Source: JAWKWH01 sp041397625 (GTDB lineage Bacteria; Pseudomonadota; Alphaproteobacteria; Rhizobiales; Rhizobiaceae). Taken from it: a stretch of DNA of 64,000 bases. Positions 9,124 through 17,282 of this stretch are shown in pieces. The notes beneath the pieces are model-generated. The model did not search any database. It saw nothing but the letters and a program-made list of their open reading frames with translations, and was not told the DNA's origin. The position numbers were made by a program, and so were the translations under genes. Position 1 is the stretch's first letter. Each line of letters starts with the position of its first letter. The DNA is taken from contig JAWKWH010000001.1 in assembly GCA_041397625.1 (NCBI GenBank), positions 992,001-1,056,000 on the forward strand, read 5' to 3'.

Positions 9124-9870
9124 ATGAGCGACCATATCGATATCGAACGGCACGGCGCGGTACAGATTATCCGCATGAACCGGCCCGACAAGAAGAACGC
9201 GCTGACCCGCGCCATGTATGCGGCGATGGCGGCGGCGCTGAGCGACGGCGACGCCGATCCCGATATCCGCGTGCATGTCTTCCTCGGCTTGCCGGGTGCG
9301 TTTACGGCGGGCAACGACCTGGCCGACTTCCTGTCCTATGCCACAGGCGGCGAGCAGGGCACCGAGGTCTACGACTTCCTGCTGGCGCTGGCCAATTCGC
9401 AAAAGCCGATGATCGCCGGCGTCGACGGCGTCGCGGTCGGGCTCGGCACCACCATGCAGCTTCACTGCGATCTGACGATCGCGACGCCCAACGCGCTGTT
9501 CCGCGCGCCGTTCATCGATCTCGGCCTGCTGCCGGAGGCCGGCTCGACGCTGCTCGCGCCGGCGGCGATGGGCAGCCAGCAGGCCTTTGCGCTTCTGGCG
9601 CTGGGTGAGGACTTCGACGCCGAGCGGGCGCTTGCCGCAGGCCTGATCCACTCGGTCGTCGACAGCGATCGGCTCGAGCCGGCTGTGATCGCCAAAGCCG
9701 AGGCCGTTGCCGCCAAGCCGCCGGAGGCGCTGAAGATTGCCCGCGATCTGATGAAGGGCGACCGCGCCCCTGTGGTCGAACGGCTCAGGGCGGAGGGCAA
9801 ACTCTTCCGCGAGCGACTGAAATCGAAGGAAGCGCTCGCCGCGCTGACCGCCTTCATGACCCGCAAGTGA
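9124..9870 (+). CDS. Enoyl-CoA hydratase/isomerase (crotonase family)
   Basis: A 248-residue crotonase-fold protein. MNRPDKKNALTRAMY near the N-terminus, FTAGNDLADF (oxyanion loop, near residue 65), DGVAVGLGTTM (near 102) and IDLGLLPEAGSTLL (near 132) match the family. The family hydrates or isomerises 2-enoyl-CoA thioesters. One of the two catalytic glutamates is recognisable in LPEAGST; the position of the second is less clear, so an isomerase or another crotonase activity is possible. A GGAGG ribosome site precedes the ATG. It sits 22 bp after the acyl-CoA dehydrogenase gene, almost certainly in one operon, and ends 15 bp from the convergent pdxH. Confidence 0.88.
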   Translation: MSDHIDIERHGAVQIIRMNRPDKKNALTRAMYAAMAAALSDGDADPDIRVHVFLGLPGAFTAGNDLADFLSYATGGEQGTEVYDFLLALANSQKPMIAGVDGVAVGLGTTMQLHCDLTIATPNALFRAPFIDLGLLPEAGSTLLAPAAMGSQQAFALLALGEDFDAERALAAGLIHSVVDSDRLEPAVIAKAEAVAAKPPEALKIARDLMKGDRAPVVERLRAEGKLFRERLKSKEALAALTAFMTRK

Positions 9871-9885
9871 TCGGGGTCGAACCCT

Positions 9886-10503
9886 CTACGGATAGAGCCG
9901 CTTCGTCTCCCAGCCGCCGCCATCGGCCGGCGTGAACACAAGCCGGTCGTGCAGGCGGAACGGCCGGTCGTGCCAGAACTCGATCTGCACCGGCTTGACA
10001 CGGAAGCCCGACCAATAGCCCGGCCGCGGGATCGCGCCGATGCCGAACTTGGCGGTGTATTCGGCGACCGCCTTTTCCAGCGCGAAGCGGCCTTCGAGCG
10101 GTCGCGATTGCTTCGATGCCCAGGCGCCGATGCGGCTGCCGCGCGGCCTGGAGGCATAATAGGCGTCGGCTTCCTCGTCGGTCACGGTCTCCACCGGTCC
10201 GCGAACCCGCACCTGGCGGCGCAGGCTCTTCCAGTGGAAGCACAGCGCTGCCTTCATCGAGGCGAGGATTTCGCTGCCCTTGACGCTCTCGTAGTTGGTG
10301 TAGAACACGAAGCCGGTCTCATCGAAGTCCTTCAGCAGTACCATGCGCACGTCGGGCAGCCCTTCGCTGTCGACCGTCGCCAGCGCCATGGCTGTCGGGT
10401 CGTTCGGCTCCGACTTTTTCGCGTCGGCAAGCCAGCTCTCAAACAGCGCGAACGGATCGCGCGCGCCGGTAAAGTCACCGCTTGTTAACTCTGTTTCGGT
10501 CAT
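9886..10503 (-). CDS. pdxH: Pyridoxamine 5'-phosphate oxidase
   Basis: FMN-dependent oxidase of 205 residues that converts pyridoxine or pyridoxamine 5'-phosphate to pyridoxal 5'-phosphate. Diagnostic segments: DPTAMALATVDSEG and RMVLLKDFDETGFVFYTNY (FMN binding), CFHWKSLRRQVRVRG, SRIGAWASKQSRPL, PRPGYWSGFRVKP and the C-terminal RLHDR. The ATG at 10503 (MTETELTSGDF) is the natural start; the frame stays open upstream only because of the divergent gene. PLP made here would serve ThrC and the aminotransferase elsewhere in the window. It is divergent from the lipoprotein gene with only about 45 bp between starts, so promoters must overlap. Confidence 0.96.
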   Translation of the reverse strand: MTETELTSGDFTGARDPFALFESWLADAKKSEPNDPTAMALATVDSEGLPDVRMVLLKDFDETGFVFYTNYESVKGSEILASMKAALCFHWKSLRRQVRVRGPVETVTDEEADAYYASRPRGSRIGAWASKQSRPLEGRFALEKAVAEYTAKFGIGAIPRPGYWSGFRVKPVQIEFWHDRPFRLHDRLVFTPADGGGWETKRLYP

Positions 10504-10547
10504 AATCCCGCTCTGGTGCGAATGTGTTGTGATGGGGAGATTGCCCA

Positions 10548-11027
10548 TTGTCGCGTGCGGCGCAAGAGGCCGGCTTTGACTGGACGGGGATTTTGCGGAA
10601 TTCCCCGCTGTCGCGCGCGGCGCTTGTGACCGTCGCAATCGCCGTATCCGGCTGCGCTTCCGGCGGCCTGGAAATGCTTGGCGTGGGAACCGACGGCGAG
10701 ATCAAGACCGGTTCGGTTGCCGATAGCCCCGCCGCGCCGAAAAAGGCCGGAACGGAAGTCTGGTCCGACGAGATGACCATCCGCAACGCCGTTTCCTCGG
10801 CCAATCTCACCGATCTCGGTGACGAGCCGCTTGCCTGGGCCAATGCCGACACCGGTTCCCAGGGAGCGATCACACAGATCAGGGAAACGGAGCACAAGGG
10901 GCTGCGCTGCCGCCGTTTCGTCGCCTCGCGCGAAAGCTTCGAGGGCGTGTCGCTCTATGTTGGCGAAGCCTGCCTGCAGGGCAACGGCCTGTGGCTGATG
11001 CGCGAATTCGGACCGGCGCCGACCTGA
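10548..11027 (+). CDS. RT0821/Lpp0805-type surface lipoprotein
   Basis: Encodes 159 residues ending in a short surface-antigen-like domain of the RT0821/Lpp0805 type (RNAVSSANLTDLG, LRCRRFVASRESFEG, GEACLQGNGLWLMREF). The hydrophobic segment ALVTVAIAVSGC places a lipidation cysteine near residue 36, so the mature protein should be anchored in the outer or inner membrane. The start is uncertain: the TTG at 10548 gives an unusually long pre-lipobox region with FDWTGILRN, and no ATG lies before the lipobox. Function is unknown; family members are small outer-membrane lipoproteins in Alphaproteobacteria. The 45-bp spacer to divergent pdxH implies shared control. Confidence 0.75.
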   Translation: MSRAAQEAGFDWTGILRNSPLSRAALVTVAIAVSGCASGGLEMLGVGTDGEIKTGSVADSPAAPKKAGTEVWSDEMTIRNAVSSANLTDLGDEPLAWANADTGSQGAITQIRETEHKGLRCRRFVASRESFEGVSLYVGEACLQGNGLWLMREFGPAPT

Positions 11028-11115
11028 TCGCCCGAATGCCGCCAGGCACTGGAATTTCTTCCTAGAAATGCGCATATGAACGGCCAAAGAGTTCACTTGC
11101 GCACGGATCAAGGAC

Positions 11116-12036
11116 ATGCGTGATCCCTACACGGTTCTGGGAGTGGCCAGGAGCGCCTCCCAGAAGGACATAAAATCGGCCTTTCGCAAACTGGCCAAGA
11201 AGTATCATCCCGACCAGAATCAGGATGACCCGAAGGCACAGTCGAAATTCGCCGAGATCAACCAGGCCTACGAGATCGTCGGCGACGAGAAGCGCCGCGC
11301 CGCCTTCGATCGTGGCGAGATCGATGCGGAAGGCAAGGAGAAGTTCCATGGCTTCGAAGGGGCGGGCGCCGATCCCTTCGCCGGCTTTCGCCGCGCCGGC
11401 GGCGGGCCGGGTGGCGGCCATTTCGAATTCCGTACCTCGCGCGGCGGTGGACCGTTCGGCGGCGGCGACGACGTTTTCAGCGAGATTTTTGGCCAGGCCT
11501 TCGGTGGCGCTGCCGGCGGCGGTCCGCGTCCCGGACCGCAGAAAGGCGTCGACCTGGAGGCCGCGTTGGCAGTGTCGCTGGAGGATGTCGCCAGCGCCGC
11601 CAAGGTGACGGCCGTCTTTCCGGAGGGCCGCAAGATCGCGGTCAAGCTGCCGCGCTTTGTCGAGGACGGCCAGGTCATCCGGCTGAAGGGACAGGGTCAC
11701 CCCTCTCCCCACGGCCAGGCGCCGGGCGATGCGCTGGTGAAGCTGCGCATCAAGCGCCATCCGCGGTTCCGCATCGATGGCCGCGACCTCCGTGCCGAAC
11801 TGCCGGTGTCGCTGGAAGATGCGGTGCTTGGCGCTAAGCTGCCCTTCAAGACGCTGACCGGCAAGGTCGCCGTTACCGTGCCGCCGTGGTCGAGCTCGGG
11901 CAAGACCTTCCGCCTGAAGGGTAGGGGCCTGCCCGGGAAGGACGGTTCGAACGGCGATCTGTTCGTCGAACTGCGCATCGAACTGCCCGAAGCCGACGCC
12001 GAATTGGAAGCGCTGATGAGGAAGCGTCGCGGCTGA
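11116..12036 (+). CDS. DnaJ/CbpA-class J-domain co-chaperone
   Basis: A 306-residue type II J-protein. The J domain (residues 3-68) carries the HPD triad at 31-33, which stimulates DnaK ATPase. It is followed by a Gly/Phe-rich linker (about 85-140) and a DnaJ C-terminal substrate-binding domain (about 145-295; VKLPRFVEDGQVIRLKGQG and the repeat-like FRLKGRGLPGKDG). The Cys-rich zinc finger of canonical DnaJ is absent, which makes it CbpA/DjlA-like and not the main DnaJ. The ATG at 11116 follows AAGGAC. It is followed by fabI in the same direction after about 106 bp. Confidence 0.93.
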   Translation: MRDPYTVLGVARSASQKDIKSAFRKLAKKYHPDQNQDDPKAQSKFAEINQAYEIVGDEKRRAAFDRGEIDAEGKEKFHGFEGAGADPFAGFRRAGGGPGGGHFEFRTSRGGGPFGGGDDVFSEIFGQAFGGAAGGGPRPGPQKGVDLEAALAVSLEDVASAAKVTAVFPEGRKIAVKLPRFVEDGQVIRLKGQGHPSPHGQAPGDALVKLRIKRHPRFRIDGRDLRAELPVSLEDAVLGAKLPFKTLTGKVAVTVPPWSSSGKTFRLKGRGLPGKDGSNGDLFVELRIELPEADAELEALMRKRRG

Positions 12037-12142
12037 TCGCTTCGGCCTGCGACCGTCACGCGATCCGGGGCTCAGGCTTGATGGCCGCCTGCGGCTGTGC
12101 GATAGGCTGAACGTCTGTGATGACGTTGCGGAGAGTTGAGGA

Positions 12143-12961
12143 ATGGCAGCTGGCAATGGCCTGATGGCCGGCAAGCGAGGTCTTGTGATGGGCGTGGCGA
12201 ACAACCGGTCGATCGCCTGGGGAATCGCCAAGGCGCTCGCCGGCCAGGGCGCCGAACTGGCGCTGACCTATCAGGGCGAAGCGCTGAAGAAGCGCGTCGA
12301 GCCGCTGGCCACCGAACTCGGAGCCCATCTGGCCGGCCATTGCGACGTCACCGACGAAGCGACTGTCGATGCCGTGTTTGAAGACCTGAAGGCGCGTTGG
12401 GGTACGATCGATTTTCTGGTCCACGCGATTGCCTTTTCCGACAAGGACGAACTGACCGGCCGCTATATCGAGACCAGCCGCAGCAATTTCACCCGCACGA
12501 TGGACATTTCGGTCTATTCGTTCACCTCGGTGGCCCGCCGGGCCACAGAGATCATGAACGATGGCGGCTCGCTGCTGACCTTGACCTATTACGGCGCCGA
12601 GAAGGTGATGCCGCACTACAATGTGATGGGCGTCGCCAAGGCCGCGCTGGAGGCGAGCGTGCGCTACCTCGCCGTTGATCTCGGCGACCGCGGCATTCGC
12701 GTAAACGCCATTTCGGCCGGACCGATCAAGACGCTTGCAGCCTCGGGCGTCGGCGATTTCCGCTACATCCTGCGCTGGAACGAGTACAACTCGCCGCTCA
12801 GGCGCGTCGTTACCATCGAGGAAGTCGGCGATTCGGCGCTCTACCTGCTGTCGGACATGTCGCGCGGCGTGTCCGGCGAGGTCCATCACGTCGATTCGGG
12901 CTATCATGTCGTCGGCATGAAATCTGTCGACGCCCCCGACATTTCGGTGGTCAAGGACTGA
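12143..12961 (+). CDS. fabI: Enoyl-[acyl-carrier-protein] reductase (NADH)
   Basis: Short-chain dehydrogenase-type enoyl-ACP reductase (272 residues) for the last step of each fatty-acid elongation cycle. GVANNRSIAWGIA (residues 14-26) is the FabI nucleotide-binding variant of the SDR glycine motif. The catalytic YYG tyrosine near 149 and the Y-x6-K pair in HYNVMGVAK (about 158-165) are present, as are SAGPIKTLAASG and the C-terminal HHVDSGYHVVG. These residues form the triclosan-type inhibitor pocket in the family. Alphaproteobacteria often carry two fabI copies; this one has the normal length. It is followed 34 bp later by a histidine phosphatase gene, possibly cotranscribed. Confidence 0.96.
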   Translation: MAAGNGLMAGKRGLVMGVANNRSIAWGIAKALAGQGAELALTYQGEALKKRVEPLATELGAHLAGHCDVTDEATVDAVFEDLKARWGTIDFLVHAIAFSDKDELTGRYIETSRSNFTRTMDISVYSFTSVARRATEIMNDGGSLLTLTYYGAEKVMPHYNVMGVAKAALEASVRYLAVDLGDRGIRVNAISAGPIKTLAASGVGDFRYILRWNEYNSPLRRVVTIEEVGDSALYLLSDMSRGVSGEVHHVDSGYHVVGMKSVDAPDISVVKD

Positions 12962-12995
12962 TTTCTTCCCACGCCAACCCGTATTCGGGTGCTTC

Positions 12996-13580
12996 ATGCC
13001 GATCGTCTATTTTGTCCGCCACGGCCAGACCGACTGGAATGCCGAACTGCGCTTCCAGGGCCAGCAGGACATCGCGATCAACGCGACGGGCCGCGAGCAG
13101 GCGCGCCGCAACGGCGCCAGGCTGGCCGGACTGATCGCCGAACCGGCTGCTTTCCGCTTCGTCGCCAGCCCGCTCGGCCGGACGCGTCAGACCATGCAGG
13201 TCGTCCGGACGGAACTCGGTCTTAATCCCGCCCGCTACGAGACCGACGACCGGCTCGTCGAGATCAATTACGGTGACTGGGAGGGATCGACGCTGGAAGA
13301 GATCGAGAGCCGCCACCCCGAACTGGTGGCGGCGCGGCGCAAGGACAAATGGAACTACGTTCCGCCCGGAAAGCGTGCCGAGAGCTATGCCATGCAGGCA
13401 AAACGCTTCGAGCCGTGGCTGGAGGAGGTGGAGCAGCCCACGGTCTGCGTGACCCATGGCGGCATTCTGCGCTGCGTGCTCAAACTGCGCGGCAGCATGT
13501 CGGGCCAGGAGGCCGGCGACATCGTTGTCCCGCAGGACCGGATCATGGCCCTGGACGACGCGCGGGTGGAATGGCTGTAA
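12996..13580 (+). CDS. Histidine phosphatase family protein (phosphoglycerate-mutase-like)
   Basis: Encodes 194 residues of the branch 1 histidine phosphatase superfamily. The phosphohistidine motif VRHGQTDWN starts near residue 7, the first catalytic Arg follows in SPLGRTRQT, the acidic segment is EINYGDWEG and the second His is in THGGILRCVL. The family includes cofactor-dependent phosphoglycerate mutases and many small-molecule phosphatases; the short length and lack of mutase-specific insertions favour a phosphatase. Substrate unknown. It lies 34 bp after fabI and ends 17 bp from the convergent DUF1344 gene. Confidence 0.9.
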   Translation: MPIVYFVRHGQTDWNAELRFQGQQDIAINATGREQARRNGARLAGLIAEPAAFRFVASPLGRTRQTMQVVRTELGLNPARYETDDRLVEINYGDWEGSTLEEIESRHPELVAARRKDKWNYVPPGKRAESYAMQAKRFEPWLEEVEQPTVCVTHGGILRCVLKLRGSMSGQEAGDIVVPQDRIMALDDARVEWL

Positions 13581-13597
13581 CGCCCGACGTTTCAGCC

Positions 13598-13846
13598 CTA
13601 TTCGAAGAGCTCCATGTCGGTGATCAGGTTGACGCCGTTGATAGTGTCGAAGGCAATCAGAACTTCCATGCCTTCGGAGATCGATTCAGGATCGAACTCG
13701 CCGGGCAGCTTGTAGGTATTGCCGTCATCCAGGACGATGGTCATCGCTTCGCGGTCGATTGACGTGATGGTGCCGTCGGTATCGCCGGCGAATGCCAATC
13801 CGCTCAGCAGAAAAAAGGAAAAAACGGCGCCGGTCAATTTCTTCAT
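13598..13846 (-). CDS. DUF1344 small periplasmic protein
   Basis: An 82-residue protein with a clear signal peptide (MKKLTGAVFSFFLLSGLAFA, cleavage about residue 20). The mature part is a single small domain: GTITSIDREAMTIVLDDG-type beta strands, then a Pro-Gly and acidic region ending DMELFE. This matches the rhizobial DUF1344 family, which is unassigned in function; the strand pattern resembles small OB-like or SH3-like domains. A purine-rich RBS (GGGAACAA) precedes the ATG. The isolated, monocistronic setting between convergent gpm-like and divergent aroC suggests its own promoter. Confidence 0.85.
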   Translation of the reverse strand: MKKLTGAVFSFFLLSGLAFAGDTDGTITSIDREAMTIVLDDGNTYKLPGEFDPESISEGMEVLIAFDTINGVNLITDMELFE

Positions 13847-13967
13847 TGTTGTTCCCCGTCAGTCGCGATCAGTGTGGAATTCGGCAGCGGCGTCCAGGCA
13901 GGCAGGCTTGCCGCAGGACTGACGAGCAATACCGCAAATGTGGCGAAACTAAAACGCTCGATCCCGT

Positions 13968-13996
13968 TTGACCCAAAATTGAATTCTCAATAGAAC
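13968..13996 (+). promoter_or_regulatory. Candidate sigma70-type promoter for aroC
   Basis: TTGACC at 13968-13973 is separated by 17 bp from TAGAAC at 13991-13996, giving a -35/-10 pair at ideal spacing in an unusually AT-rich stretch. It lies 27 bp before the aroC ATG. Assigned by pattern alone; transcription start is not known. Confidence 0.4.
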
Positions 13997-14022
13997 GCAC
14001 GGAATTAGTCGCGGGATCGTCA

Positions 14023-15117
14023 ATGTCTCACAACACGTTCGGCCACCTGTTTCGCGTCACGACTTGGGGCGAAAGCCACGGTCCGGCGCTTGGCTGCGTG
14101 GTCGACGGTTGTCCTCCGGGTATCCGCTTCCGGCGCTCCGATATCCAGGCCGATCTCGACCGTCGGCGGCCGGGGCAGTCGAAGTTCGTCACTCAGCGCC
14201 GCGAGGCCGACGAAGTGGAGATTCTGTCCGGCGTTCTGCCCGACGGCGAAGATCTGGTTACCACCGGCACGCCGGTGTCGATGATGATCCGCAACACCGA
14301 CCAGCGTTCGAAGGATTACGGCGACATCGCCCGGCAATACCGGCCCGGCCATGCCGACTTCACCTATGACGTCAAATACGGCATTCGCGACCATCGCGGC
14401 GGCGGCCGCTCGTCGGCCCGCGAAACGGCCGCCAGGGTCGCCGCCGGCGCGCTTGCGCGCCGGGTCGTGCCCGGGGTCGAGGTGCACGGCGCGCTGGTCT
14501 CGATGGGCGAAAAGGCGATCGACCGCAACAACTGGGATTGGTCGTTCGTCCATGACGCCGAAAACCCGTTCTTTACGCCCGATCCGGCGTCGGTTTCCGT
14601 GTTCGCCGACTATCTCGACGCCATCCGCAAGGCCGGCTCGTCGGTTGGCGCCATCGTCGAGATCGTCGCCGAGGGCGTGCCGGCCGGGCTCGGCGCGCCG
14701 GTCTACGGCAAGCTCGACCAGGACATCGCCTCAAACCTGATGTCGATCAATGCAGTCAAGGGCGTGGAGATCGGCAACGGTTTCGAGGCCGGCCGCATCA
14801 CCGGCGAGCAGAATGCCGACGAGATGCGCGCCGGCAATGGAGACCGGCCGCGCTTCCTGTCCAACAAGGCAGGCGGCGTTCTCGGCGGTATTTCCACCGG
14901 CGAACCGGTGGTCGCCCGCTTCGCCGTCAAGCCGACATCCTCGATCCTGACCCCGCGCCGCTCCGTCGACACCGAGGGCCGCGAGGTCGAGGTGGTGACC
15001 AAGGGTCGGCACGACCCCTGCGTCGGCATCCGCGCCGTGCCCGTCGGCGAGGCGATGGTCGCCTGCGCCATCGCCGACCACTATCTGCGCCATCGCGGCC
15101 AGACCGGCCGTTTCTGA
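14023..15117 (+). CDS. aroC: Chorismate synthase
   Basis: FMN-dependent enzyme (364 residues) that converts 5-enolpyruvylshikimate 3-phosphate to chorismate, the branch point to aromatic amino acids, folate and the 4-hydroxybenzoate used by UbiA. The three family signatures are intact: GESHGPALGCVVDGCPPG (residues 13-30), the YGIRDHRGGGRSSARET block (near 121), and RHDPCVGIRAVPVGEAM near the C-terminus. Length is normal. It is followed 23 bp later by the ribB gene in the same direction, an arrangement compatible with one transcript driven from the promoter at 13968-13996. Confidence 0.97.
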   Translation: MSHNTFGHLFRVTTWGESHGPALGCVVDGCPPGIRFRRSDIQADLDRRRPGQSKFVTQRREADEVEILSGVLPDGEDLVTTGTPVSMMIRNTDQRSKDYGDIARQYRPGHADFTYDVKYGIRDHRGGGRSSARETAARVAAGALARRVVPGVEVHGALVSMGEKAIDRNNWDWSFVHDAENPFFTPDPASVSVFADYLDAIRKAGSSVGAIVEIVAEGVPAGLGAPVYGKLDQDIASNLMSINAVKGVEIGNGFEAGRITGEQNADEMRAGNGDRPRFLSNKAGGVLGGISTGEPVVARFAVKPTSSILTPRRSVDTEGREVEVVTKGRHDPCVGIRAVPVGEAMVACAIADHYLRHRGQTGRF

Positions 15118-15140
15118 TCCGTTGCTTGAGAGTGCTGCCG

Positions 15141-16247
15141 ATGGCCTATGACCAGAAGAAGATTGTCAATGCGCTGCGCGCCTTCGAGGCCGGCGAGGTC
15201 GTCGTCGTCACCGACGACGATGGGCGCGAGAACGAGGGCGATCTGATCGTCGCGGCGGTGCATTGCACGCCCGAGAAAATGGCCTTCATCGTGCGCCATA
15301 CCTCCGGCATCGTCTGCGCGCCGATGCCGCGCGACGAAGCCAAGCGGCTGAACCTGACGGCGATGGTGGCCGAGAACGACGCACCGCACGCAACCGCCTT
15401 CACTGTCAGCGTCGACTACAGGCACGGCACCACCACCGGCATTTCCGCCGACGACCGCACGCTGACGGTGCGAAATCTCGCCAATCCCAACAGCGGTGCC
15501 GCCGATTTCGTCAGGCCCGGTCATGTCTTCCCGCTGGTCGCGCGCGAGGGCGGCGTGCTGATGCGCTCCGGCCATACCGAGGCCGCCGTCGACTTGTGCA
15601 AGCTGGCAAACCTGCCGCCGATCGGCGTCATCTGCGAATTGGTCAATGACGACGGCACGGTGAAGCGTGGGCCGGACGTGGCGGCGTTTGCGGTCGAACA
15701 CGGCCTGAAGCAGGTTTCGGTCGCCGACCTGATCGCCTATCGGCAGCGTCAGGAGACGCTGATCGAATGTGTCGAGCGCTTCGAGATTGCAACGCCGGGC
15801 GGACCGGCCGAGGCGCGCACCTACCGGGTGCCCTGGGACGTGATGCACCATCTGGCGATCGTCTTCGGCGACATCCGCGACGGTACCGGCGTGCCGGTGC
15901 GCTTCCATACCGAGGACGTGGTGAACGACGTCTTCGGCGTCGGCGAGGATTTGCGCCGCGTGATGCGCGACTTCGGCGAAGGGAAACGCGGCGTCGTCGT
16001 CTATTTGCGCGAGGGGTCGGTCGGCGTGGCCCATCAGGCGCGCAGCCGTCCGGGCAGCGATGCCGAGGAGCATGACGAGGCGGTGGCGCGCGAGAACGAC
16101 TGGCGCGAGATCGGCCTTGGCGCACAGATCCTGAAGGATCTCGGCATTGCATCCATCCGGCTGATCGCGTCGCGCGAGCGCCACTATGTTGGCCTCGAAG
16201 GGTTCGGCATCGAAATCGAAGGCACGGAAATCCTCGACCGCGAATGA
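15141..16247 (+). CDS. ribB: 3,4-dihydroxy-2-butanone 4-phosphate synthase fused to a degenerate GTP cyclohydrolase II domain (RibBX type)
   Basis: Residues 1 to about 205 are a complete DHBP synthase, which turns ribulose 5-phosphate into the four-carbon riboflavin precursor: TDDDGRENEGDLIVAA near 24, the RHTSGIVCAPM segment, THIRR-equivalent HGTTTGISADDRT, RSGHTEAAVDL. The remaining 160 residues align with GTP cyclohydrolase II (RibA), but the zinc-binding cysteines are gone: the expected HSECLTGD...RCDCG region reads FHTEDVVNDVFG then GEDLRRVM. The catalytic loop reads LREGSVGVAHQ. The second half is therefore probably not a cyclohydrolase, as in the RibBX hybrids known from Proteobacteria. 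The ATG at 15141 is preferred to the TTG at 15126. The stop overlaps the next start. Confidence 0.9.
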   Translation: MAYDQKKIVNALRAFEAGEVVVVTDDDGRENEGDLIVAAVHCTPEKMAFIVRHTSGIVCAPMPRDEAKRLNLTAMVAENDAPHATAFTVSVDYRHGTTTGISADDRTLTVRNLANPNSGAADFVRPGHVFPLVAREGGVLMRSGHTEAAVDLCKLANLPPIGVICELVNDDGTVKRGPDVAAFAVEHGLKQVSVADLIAYRQRQETLIECVERFEIATPGGPAEARTYRVPWDVMHHLAIVFGDIRDGTGVPVRFHTEDVVNDVFGVGEDLRRVMRDFGEGKRGVVVYLREGSVGVAHQARSRPGSDAEEHDEAVARENDWREIGLGAQILKDLGIASIRLIASRERHYVGLEGFGIEIEGTEILDRE

Positions 16248-17215
16248 TGCGCCCGCCTTTCGCCTGGTTACTCGCGCTCGCCGCTACCATGACATCGCCC
16301 GCGGCGGCCGAAGAGGTAGCGGTAGCGGTAACCGACAGGCCGGTGGGCGGGATCGTCACGACATTGGATGGCGTCTTCGCGCGAACCGGCACGAAGACCT
16401 TCAGGCTTGTCGCTTGCGCGGAAGCATCGATATGTCTCAAGCCGGACAAGATTACCGGCGAAGCGCCGAAGCCGCTCGACGGCCTACCCGACGGCAGAAT
16501 CGCCATCGCACCGGTCGGCGATATCAGGCACGCCTGGTACGGCCGGCCGACCAGCCGCTACGACCATGGTGTTCTCGGCGATGCGATCGAGGCCGGTTCG
16601 CTGATCGCCGAGACGGCCGATGGCCGTCGCCACGAATTCGTGCTCGATCCTTCCTACGTCTTCGAAGACCTCACGCCGCGTCTCGCCGACCTGGATGGCG
16701 ATGGCCGCAACGAGATCGTCGCCATCCGCACGTCGCTCGACCGGGGCGCCGCGATTGCCGTCTACGGCGTGGTTGGCGGCGCGCTGGTGGAGCGTGCCGC
16801 AACCGACGAGATCGGCCGATCGCACCGCTGGCTCAACATTGCCGGCATCGCCGACTATACCGGCTCCGGCCGGCTCGCCATCGCCTGGGTGGAGACGCCG
16901 CATATCGGCGGCATCCTGCGTATGGGCGAGTTCGCGAACGGAAAAATCCAGGTTCTGCCAAGGCGTTACGAGGGTTTTTCGAATCACTTTATCGGCTCGC
17001 GGGAACTCAACCTTTCGGTAACGGACGACTTCGACGGCGACGGCGTGGCCGATCTGGCGCTGCCGTCGGCAAATCGCCGCGCGCTGGTGATTGTTGCCGG
17101 CGGAGAGGCGAGGACCATCGCACTGCCCGGCCAGGTCGGTTATGCTCTGGCGCTTGTCGGCGGGCGCATTGTGACCGCCGACACAGCCGGTCGCCTGATC
17201 ATCGTCCATCCCTGA
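16244..17215 (+). CDS. Secreted FG-GAP/VCBS-like repeat protein of unknown function
   Basis: Encodes 323 residues with a signal peptide (MMRPPFAWLL...SPAAAEE). Two calcium-loop motifs of FG-GAP/VCBS type are visible: LADLDGDGRNEIV near residue 148 and TDDFDGDGVADLA near 261, each with the D-x-D-x-D-G pattern. Between them lie beta-rich repeats (IGRSHRWLNIAGI, RLAIAWVETPHIGG), compatible with a small beta-propeller of 5-7 blades. The function is unknown; I do not recognise an enzyme motif. Its ATG overlaps the ribB stop by four bases (ATGA), so it is translated from the aroC-ribB transcript, an odd partner for riboflavin synthesis. Confidence 0.75.
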   Translation: MMRPPFAWLLALAATMTSPAAAEEVAVAVTDRPVGGIVTTLDGVFARTGTKTFRLVACAEASICLKPDKITGEAPKPLDGLPDGRIAIAPVGDIRHAWYGRPTSRYDHGVLGDAIEAGSLIAETADGRRHEFVLDPSYVFEDLTPRLADLDGDGRNEIVAIRTSLDRGAAIAVYGVVGGALVERAATDEIGRSHRWLNIAGIADYTGSGRLAIAWVETPHIGGILRMGEFANGKIQVLPRRYEGFSNHFIGSRELNLSVTDDFDGDGVADLALPSANRRALVIVAGGEARTIALPGQVGYALALVGGRIVTADTAGRLIIVHP

Positions 17216-17282
17216 AAAATCACCTTAGCAAATTCGCAACGCCGGCCTGCGAGGATGGCGCCGGCAAGGGAGCTTGGACGAC

